Below are positions 54,305-59,471 of a DNA stretch of 59,471 bases, one piece after another; the first letter of the stretch is position 1; each line of letters starts with the position of its first letter. Source of the DNA: Gallionella sp. (GTDB lineage: Bacteria > Pseudomonadota > Gammaproteobacteria > Burkholderiales > Gallionellaceae). The translations under genes and the position numbers were made by a program. The DNA lies in contig JAQUAI010000017.1 of NCBI GenBank assembly GCA_028687335.1, positions 1 through 59,471 of the forward strand. Reading direction: 5' to 3'. The notes below the pieces were generated by a model. That model was not told the DNA's origin and did no database searches. It was given only the letters and a program-made list of their open reading frames with translations.

Positions 54305-56113
54305 CTATTTCCCACGCATAAACATCGCATCCAACTCATCAACAGTGATCTGGAACCAAGTCGGTCTGCCGTGGTTGCATTGGTCGGCGCGTTCAGTCTG
54401 TTCCATTTCGCGCAGGATGGCGTTCATCTCGGGGAGGCTGAGTTGCTGGTTGGCGCGCACGGCGGAATGGCAGGCGAGGGTGGCGAGCAGTTCGTTGCGG
54501 CGTTCGGTGAGGGCGCGTGATGCGCCGAAGTCGCGCAGTTCGTGCAGCACTTCTTTGGCGGCAGCTTCGGCTTTGGATTGTTTCAGCATCGCGGGCATGG
54601 AGCGCACCGCCAGTGTGGTGGGTGAGAGCGGAGCGATGTCGAAGCCGAGTCTTAACAATGCATCTTGTTCGTCTTCCACGGTGGCGACATCCAAAGTGTC
54701 TGCGGCGAAGCTCACGGGGATGAGCAATGGTTGTGTCGGCATCTGCTGCGCGTCGAAGGCAGTCTTGAGTCGTTCGTACACGATGCGTTCATGTGCGGCG
54801 TGCATGTCCACCACGATGAGTCCGTGCTGGTTCTGCGCGAGGATGTAGATGCCGGAGAGTTGGCCGAGGGCGAAGCCTAGGGGGTGCTCTTGTGGGGATT
54901 GAGTAGAGCCGTGAGGTTCATTGCTCATCGCACCTAAAGCCTGACTTTGTGATTCCAAAACACGATACGTCGCTTGTTGTTCAGCAGCGCCGAAGCGGAT
55001 GCGTTGTTGGAAGTTTGTAACCCCATCCCCACCCCAGCCCTCCCCTTGAAGGGGAGGGAGTGAGGGGGCACCGTTGTTCTCTCCCCCTTTCAAGGGGGGA
55101 GTTGGAGGGGGGGGGGCGGTGCTTCGCATCGTCGCGCTCAACGCATCTTGCAGCGCATGGAACACGAACTGGTGGATGCCCTGGCTCTCGCGGAAGCGCA
55201 CTTCACTCTTGGCGGGATGTACGTTCACATCCACCAACTCGGGCGGCATCTCTAGGAATAGCACGAAGGCGGGATGACGTTGGTGGTGCAGGATGTCTTG
55301 GTAGGCCTGGCGCACGGCGTGCATCAATACTTTGTCGCGCACGAAGCGGCCATTGATGAAGAAATATTGTTCGTCGCGGGTGGAGCGGGAGTAGGCGGGC
55401 AGGGCGGCGATGCCGTACAGATGCAGGTTGGCGATCTGGCGTTCGACGACGACTGCGTGTTGGCCGAACTCTGCACCCAAGATGGCGGTGATGCGTTGCG
55501 CCAAATCATGCTTGGGCAGTTGCCAAGCGGTGCGCCCGTTGTGCTGCAAGGAGAGCGCCACATCAGGCCGCGACAGGGCGATGCGTTTGAAAGTCTCTTC
55601 ACACCATGCGTATTCGGTGTTCTCACTCTTCAGGAATTTGCGGCGCGCGGGGGTGTTGAAATACAACTCGCGCATCTCGATGCTGGTGCCGTGGGCATGG
55701 GCGGCGGGAACGGCATCGCTTTGCGTGCCATCCACCGCGTCGATCTTCCATGCGTGTGCCGCATCCGCTGTGCGGCTGGTGAGGGTGACTTGCGCCACCG
55801 CCGCCATACTCGCCAAGGCCTCACCCCGGAAACCCATGCTGGCGACGCGCTGCAAGTCATCGAGCGAGGCGATCTTGCTGGTGGCGTGGCGCATCAAGGC
55901 CAAGGGCAGTTGCGCTTGGGCGATGCCGCCGCCGTTGTCGCGCACCCGTAGCAATTTGATTCCGCCGTTCTCCAAGGTCACCGCGATGTCTGTGGCACCC
56001 GCATCTAGGCTGTTCTCCAACAGTTCTTTGAGGGCAGAAGCAGGTCGTTCAATGACTTCGCCAGCGGCGATCTGGTTGATGAGGAGGTCGGGGAGGAGTT
56101 GGATGGAAGGCAT
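54305..56113 (-). CDS. mutL: DNA mismatch repair protein MutL (endonuclease type)
   Basis: 602 aa. The GHKL ATPase has Glu30 and Asn34 (KELLENSLDAG), DNGGGI and GFRGEALASMAAV. The C-terminal domain has the metal-endonuclease motif D-M-H-A-X2-E-X4-E at about 436–447, as in Neisseria MutL, and ends with a CNHGRPT block. MutL links MutS to strand cutting; this type nicks DNA itself without MutH. The linker (about 333–365) contains an in-frame insertion of two palindromic repeats (PPLKGGENNGAPSLPPLQGE) and a run of ten C on the coding strand at 55107–55116. Loss or gain of one C there would frameshift the gene before its endonuclease domain. Confidence 0.95.
   Translation of the reverse strand: MPSIQLLPDLLINQIAAGEVIERPASALKELLENSLDAGATDIAVTLENGGIKLLRVRDNGGGIAQAQLPLALMRHATSKIASLDDLQRVASMGFRGEALASMAAVAQVTLTSRTADAAHAWKIDAVDGTQSDAVPAAHAHGTSIEMRELYFNTPARRKFLKSENTEYAWCEETFKRIALSRPDVALSLQHNGRTAWQLPKHDLAQRITAILGAEFGQHAVVVERQIANLHLYGIAALPAYSRSTRDEQYFFINGRFVRDKVLMHAVRQAYQDILHHQRHPAFVLFLEMPPELVDVNVHPAKSEVRFRESQGIHQFVFHALQDALSATMRSTAPPPPTPPLKGGENNGAPSLPPLQGEGWGGDGVTNFQQRIRFGAAEQQATYRVLESQSQALGAMSNEPHGSTQSPQEHPLGFALGQLSGIYILAQNQHGLIVVDMHAAHERIVYERLKTAFDAQQMPTQPLLIPVSFAADTLDVATVEDEQDALLRLGFDIAPLSPTTLAVRSMPAMLKQSKAEAAAKEVLHELRDFGASRALTERRNELLATLACHSAVRANQQLSLPEMNAILREMEQTERADQCNHGRPTWFQITVDELDAMFMRGK
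55019..55117. repeat. Palindromic repeat pair inside mutL
   Basis: Two near-palindromes lie close together: 55038–55058 (CCCTCCCCTT with AAGGGGAGGG) and 55081–55101 (CTCCCCCTTT with CAAGGGGGGAG). The flanks (CCCCATCCCCACCCCAG and GTTGGAGGGG) also relate to each other as inverted copies. The sequence matches a widely dispersed repeat that is often translated as PLQGEGWGGDG. It lies fully inside the mutL linker and keeps the reading frame. Confidence 0.8.
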
Positions 56114-56245
56114 GCGCGGATTATAGCCGAGGGCAACATCGAAAAACTTGGTGCTGAGGTATAATCACCGACCAGTGCCGTTGTGATAACAACGGCTTCA
56201 ATATGCTCTGTAAAGAGCCATACCCACAGAATTTCAGGAGGATAC

Positions 56246-57817
56246 ATGCGCATAGGCATTCCTGCGGAAACGGTCGCAGGCGAGAAGCGCGTCGCGACGG
56301 TACCGGAAGTCGTAGAGAAGCTCATCAAGTTAGGTTTCAAAGTCGCGGTCGAATCGGGCGCTGGTGATGCGGCCAATTGCAGCGATGACGCTTACCGCGC
56401 AGCGGGTGCAGAGATCATCGCGGGGGCAGCTCAGTTGTGGGCTAGTTCTGACATCGTGTTCAAAGTAGCCGTCCCGTCTAGTGCCGAAGTCGGCCTGATG
56501 CGCGAAGGTGGTGTATTGATTGGCTTCATCTGGCCTGCGCAAAATCCCGAATTGATGCAGCAACTGGCCGCCAAGAAGGCGACCGTACTGGCGATTGACG
56601 CGCTACCGCGCATGTTGAGCCGTGCCCAGAAGATGGATGCGTTGACCTCGCAGGCGGGTGTGGCGGGTTACCGCGCGGTCATCGAAGCGGCAAACGTATT
56701 TGGTCGCTACTTCAACGGCCAGATCACAGCTGCCGGTAAGGTTCAGCCAGCCAAGGTATTCATCGCGGGTGCCGGTGTGGCAGGTTTGGCCGCGATTGGT
56801 ACGGCTGCCGGCTTAGGCGCCATCGTGCGTGCAAACGACACCCGCGCCGAAGTGGCCGATCAAGTGAAATCCTTGGGTGGTGAGTTCGTCAAAGTCGAGT
56901 ATGAAGAAGAAGGCGGCGGTGGCGGTGGTTACGCCAAGGTGATGAGCGAAGGCTTCCAGCAGGCGCAGCGCGAGATGTACGCCAAGCAAGCACGCGAAGT
57001 GGACATCATTATCACGACCGCATTGATCCCAGGCAAACCTGCGCCAAGGTTAATCACTGCCGAGATGGTGCAGAGCATGAAGCCGGGTAGCGTCATCGTT
57101 GATATGGCGGCTGAACGCGGTGGTAACTGTGAGCTGACCGAGCCAGGGCAAGCTGTGGTGAAACATGGCGTGACTATCGTGGGTTACACCGATCTGAATA
57201 GTCGTTTGGCCAAGCAGTCATCCACACTGTATGGCACCAATCTGTTCCGTCTTACCGAAGAGTTGTGCAAGACCAAGGACGGCATCATCAACGTCAACAT
57301 GGAAGACGATGCGATCCGTGGTTTGACCGTCATCAAGGATGGTGCGGTCACTTGGCCTGCGCCTCCTATCAAAATGCCCGCGGCTAAACCCGCCGCAACT
57401 CCTGTTGCCGCACCTGCTGCAAAGGGGCATGGCGCGAGTGGTGCACCCGCTTCGGCAGGCAAGACGGCTGCGATCTTCGCTGCTGCCGCATTGTTGTTCC
57501 TGCTCATTGGTGCTTACGCACCTGAAGCGTTCTTGGGACATTTCACTGTGTTCGTGCTGGCGTGTTTCGTGGGCTACATGGTGGTATGGAACGTCACGCC
57601 CGCATTGCACACACCGTTGATGAGTGTCACCAATGCGATCAGTAGCATCATCGCCATCGGTGCGCTGGTGCAGATCGCCCCTCCGCTGGCATTAGGGCTT
57701 GATCGTCCTGATGCGTGGATCCGCTGGTTGGCTGTGGTCGGTATCGCGCTGACTGCGGTCAATATGTTCGGTGGATTCGCCGTCACTCGTCGCATGTTGT
57801 CGATGTTCCGCAAATAA
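56246..57817 (+). CDS. pntA: NAD(P) transhydrogenase, alpha subunit
   Basis: 523 aa, the fused form (domain I plus membrane part). The NAD-binding domain has RIGIPAETVAGEKRVATVPE at the start and VFIAGAGVAGLAAIGTA (Rossmann GXGXXG) near 170–186; DIIITTALIPGKPAPRLIT is the mobile-loop region. After an Ala/Pro-rich linker (about 375–405), four helices span the membrane at about 412–520. It couples proton flow to hydride transfer from NADH to NADP+. A six-Gly run (EEEGGGGGGYAKV) sits in the loop where Gly-rich repeats are normal. AGGAGG precedes the ATG. pntB follows 12 bases on. Confidence 0.96.
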   Translation: MRIGIPAETVAGEKRVATVPEVVEKLIKLGFKVAVESGAGDAANCSDDAYRAAGAEIIAGAAQLWASSDIVFKVAVPSSAEVGLMREGGVLIGFIWPAQNPELMQQLAAKKATVLAIDALPRMLSRAQKMDALTSQAGVAGYRAVIEAANVFGRYFNGQITAAGKVQPAKVFIAGAGVAGLAAIGTAAGLGAIVRANDTRAEVADQVKSLGGEFVKVEYEEEGGGGGGYAKVMSEGFQQAQREMYAKQAREVDIIITTALIPGKPAPRLITAEMVQSMKPGSVIVDMAAERGGNCELTEPGQAVVKHGVTIVGYTDLNSRLAKQSSTLYGTNLFRLTEELCKTKDGIINVNMEDDAIRGLTVIKDGAVTWPAPPIKMPAAKPAATPVAAPAAKGHGASGAPASAGKTAAIFAAAALLFLLIGAYAPEAFLGHFTVFVLACFVGYMVVWNVTPALHTPLMSVTNAISSIIAIGALVQIAPPLALGLDRPDAWIRWLAVVGIALTAVNMFGGFAVTRRMLSMFRK

Positions 57818-57829
57818 GGATAAAAGAAT

Positions 57830-59251
57830 ATGTCTGAAAGCTTGGCAACTGTTTCGTATATTGGCGCGATCATTCTTTTCATCCTCAGCTTGGGTGGACT
57901 GTCTAATCCTGAGTCGTCGCGTCGCGGTAATCTCTACGGCATGATCGGTATGACCATCGCGGTGTTAGCCACGGTGTTCGGTCCACGTGTCTCGATGGCT
58001 GGCATCCCATGGATCATCGGCGCGATGGTGGTGGGCGGTAGCATCGGTCTGTATGCAGCGCGCAAAGTGCAGATGACGCAGATGCCTGAACTGGTCGCGA
58101 TGATGCACAGTCTGGTCGGTTTGGCGGCGTGTTTGGTTGGTTTTGCCAATTACATCGATCCGATTGCAGCGTTGAATCTTTCTAGCGCTGAAAAAGCGAT
58201 TCACGAGATCGAGGTCTATCTTGGCATTCTGATCGGTGCGGTGACTTTTGCAGGGTCACTCATCGCTTTTGGTAAGTTGTCAGGCAAGATCGGTGGCAAG
58301 CCACTATTGCTGCCAGGTCGTCACTTCTTGAATCTGATCGGTCTGCTAGTCGTCATCGTGTTCGGCTGGCAATTCTTACATGCTGAAACCATCAGCGCGG
58401 GTATGTTCGCATTGACGGTAATGACAGTGATCGCACTGCTATTCGGTATGCATATGGTATTGGCCATCGGCGGTGCGGATATGCCGGTGGTGGTGTCCAT
58501 GCTGAACAGCTATTCCGGCTGGGCGGCGGCGGCGACTGGCTTCATGTTGAATAACGACTTGTTGATCGTCACGGGTGCTTTGGTAGGTTCCAGTGGTGCC
58601 ATCCTGTCCTACATCATGTGCCGCGCGATGAATCGTAATTTCATCAGCGTCATTGCTGGTGGATTCGGCACGGGCGGCGGCAAACCAGCTAAGAAAGCTG
58701 ACGGTGAAGCGCAACCCGCAGGCGAAGTCGTTTCTATCAATGCGCTTGAAACGGCAGAGCTGTTACGCGAAGCCAAGAGCGTGATCATCGTACCGGGATA
58801 CGGTATGGCGGTGGCGCAGGCTCAACACACAGTCTTTGAGATCACTCAAGTGTTGCGCGAGAAAGGCGTCAACGTGCGCTTCGGTATCCATCCGGTCGCA
58901 GGTCGTATGCCTGGTCACATGAACGTGTTGTTGGCTGAAGCAAAAGTGCCTTACGACATCGTGATGGAAATGGACGAGATCAATGCCGATTTTCCTGATA
59001 CCGATGTCGCCATCGTGATCGGTGCGAACGACATCGTGAATCCGGCCGCACAAGAAGTGCCAGACAGCCCCATCGCTGGCATGCCTGTGCTGGAAGTGTG
59101 GAAGGCGAAGACCTCTATCATGATGAAACGCAGCATGGCGACTGGCTATGCGGGCGTGGACAATCCGCTGTTCTACAAAGAGAACAACCGCATGTTGTTC
59201 GGCGATGCAAAGAAGATGCTGGACGAGGTCTTGACTGCGCTAAAAGCGTAA
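57830..59251 (+). CDS. pntB: NAD(P) transhydrogenase, beta subunit
   Basis: 473 aa. Eight to nine membrane helices (about 1–260) form the proton channel with PntA, containing [18 protein letters not shown] and [24 protein letters not shown]. The C-terminal NADP domain (about 290–473) has [36 protein letters not shown] and [12 protein letters not shown]. Together PntAB supplies NADPH for biosynthesis. A terminator follows 22 bases after the stop. Confidence 0.97.
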   Translation: MSESLATVSYIGAIILFILSLGGLSNPESSRRGNLYGMIGMTIAVLATVFGPRVSMAGIPWIIGAMVVGGSIGLYAARKVQMTQMPELVAMMHSLVGLAACLVGFANYIDPIAALNLSSAEKAIHEIEVYLGILIGAVTFAGSLIAFGKLSGKIGGKPLLLPGRHFLNLIGLLVVIVFGWQFLHAETISAGMFALTVMTVIALLFGMHMVLAIGGADMPVVVSMLNSYSGWAAAATGFMLNNDLLIVTGALVGSSGAILSYIMCRAMNRNFISVIAGGFGTGGGKPAKKADGEAQPAGEVVSINALETAELLREAKSVIIVPGYGMAVAQAQHTVFEITQVLREKGVNVRFGIHPVAGRMPGHMNVLLAEAKVPYDIVMEMDEINADFPDTDVAIVIGANDIVNPAAQEVPDSPIAGMPVLEVWKAKTSIMMKRSMATGYAGVDNPLFYKENNRMLFGDAKKMLDEVLTALKA

Positions 59252-59273
59252 AGCAACAAGATGTAAGTCACAC

Positions 59274-59298
59274 AAAGAGCCGCGCAAGCGGCTCTTTT
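59274..59298 (+). terminator. Terminator after pntB
   Basis: AAAGAGCCGC (59274–59283), loop GCAA, GCGGCTCTTTT (59288–59298). A ten-base-pair stem with a GCAA loop and a short T run. It ends the pntAB transcript. Confidence 0.88.
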
Positions 59299-59439
59299 CA
59301 TTTGAAAAGACATTACTCACGCGGAGGCGCGGAATCGAATTCGGGGAGTTAAGTGACATTTCGTGGAGGTTTTTCCGTCTGTAACGCCCGTGGCTATTGG
59401 GCGAAGCGGAATAATTAGACAAGGTGGTAGTCTGATCCG

Positions 59440-59471
59440 ATGAAAAAAACACTGTTCTGTCTGTTCACTCC
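59440..59471 (+). CDS. Possible start of a secreted protein gene (partial)
   Basis: ATG at 59440 begins MKKTLFCLFT, a typical opening of a signal peptide, and is cut by the window edge. The upstream ribosome site is weak (AAGGTGG is 13 bases away). The 140 bases between the pntB terminator and this ATG hold a small hairpin (GCCC/GGGC near 59384–59402) and nothing else I recognise. Very little can be said from ten codons. Confidence 0.35.
   Translation, partial: MKKTLFCLFT

Noticed and set aside
56137..56165. pntA promoter with TATAAT at 56160
   Set aside because: The -10 is perfect but no -35 better than two or three matches is found at 16–18 bp, so I did not list it.

Overview
The window reads as chromosome of a betaproteobacterium. 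The protein set (PyrF–HldE1–HldD–CysM, CimA–LeuCDB–Asd–FimV–TruA–TrpFBA–AccD–FolC–SPOR–CvpA–PurF–MetZ, RecA–RecX, PntAB) and its order are typical of Nitrosomonadales-type Betaproteobacteria. My best guess is a Gallionellaceae-like organism (Sideroxydans/Gallionella group). That placement is an inference from gene order and protein style; no rRNA gene is present to settle it. There is no tRNA, rRNA, CRISPR array, prophage or plasmid module. Nearly all of the window is compact core genome, with short accessory patches.

Layout. 0–2.2 kb: the tail of an IS30-type transposase, a REP-associated (Y1/HUH) transposase, a low-molecular-weight phosphatase and a divergent lexA. 2.2–6.3 kb: a palindromic repeat pair, a two-way terminator and the phosphate transporter operon pstSCAB on the minus strand with a Pho box. 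6.3–8.2 kb: arsenic resistance (arsR, arsenate reductase, ACR3 efflux pump). 8.2–8.7 kb: rpmB–rpmG. 8.7–11.1 kb: a SpoIIAA/STAS-like protein, an EamA permease and a Rieske oxygenase on the minus strand. 11.3–19.2 kb: cmk, rpsA, ihfB, lapA-like, lapB, pyrF, hldE1, hldD, cysM. 19.3–21 kb: a FimV-like gene broken by a -1 frame change. 21–25 kb: amiC and tsaE facing queG and an MFS permease. 25.2–31.2 kb: cimA, leuC, an entericidin-like lipopeptide, leuD, leuB and asd, which form a citramalate/leucine/aspartate-family block. 31.2–35.3 kb: fimV, a CbiQ/EcfT-like membrane protein and truA. 35.3–43.3 kb: trpF, trpB, trpA, accD, a small membrane protein, folC, a SPOR protein, cvpA and purF. 43.4–46.7 kb: a SAM-II-type riboswitch with metZ, pncC, then recA–recX. 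46.8–49.3 kb: ppk2, an HDOD protein and a bacteriohemerythrin. 49.3–56.1 kb on the minus strand: an autotransporter-like barrel protein, miaA, an MHS-type permease, an unknown lipoprotein and mutL. 56.2–59.3 kb: pntA–pntB.

Regulation that can be read directly. lexA and recA carry the same perfect 14-bp palindrome (AGAACG-N2-CGTTCT), which is not the CTG-N10-CAG box of well-studied gamma- and betaproteobacteria; lexA has a second, slightly imperfect copy. metZ has a SAM-II-like aptamer followed by an intrinsic terminator. pstS has a Pho box and arsR has an inverted repeat at its promoter.

Most notable oddities: the non-canonical SOS operator; a run of ten C on the coding strand inside mutL, at the edge of an in-frame palindromic repeat insertion, which could switch mismatch repair on and off; a FimV paralogue split by the apparent loss of one base; a SAVEAV peptide repeat shared by FimV and the SPOR protein; and an HDOD–hemerythrin gene pair.
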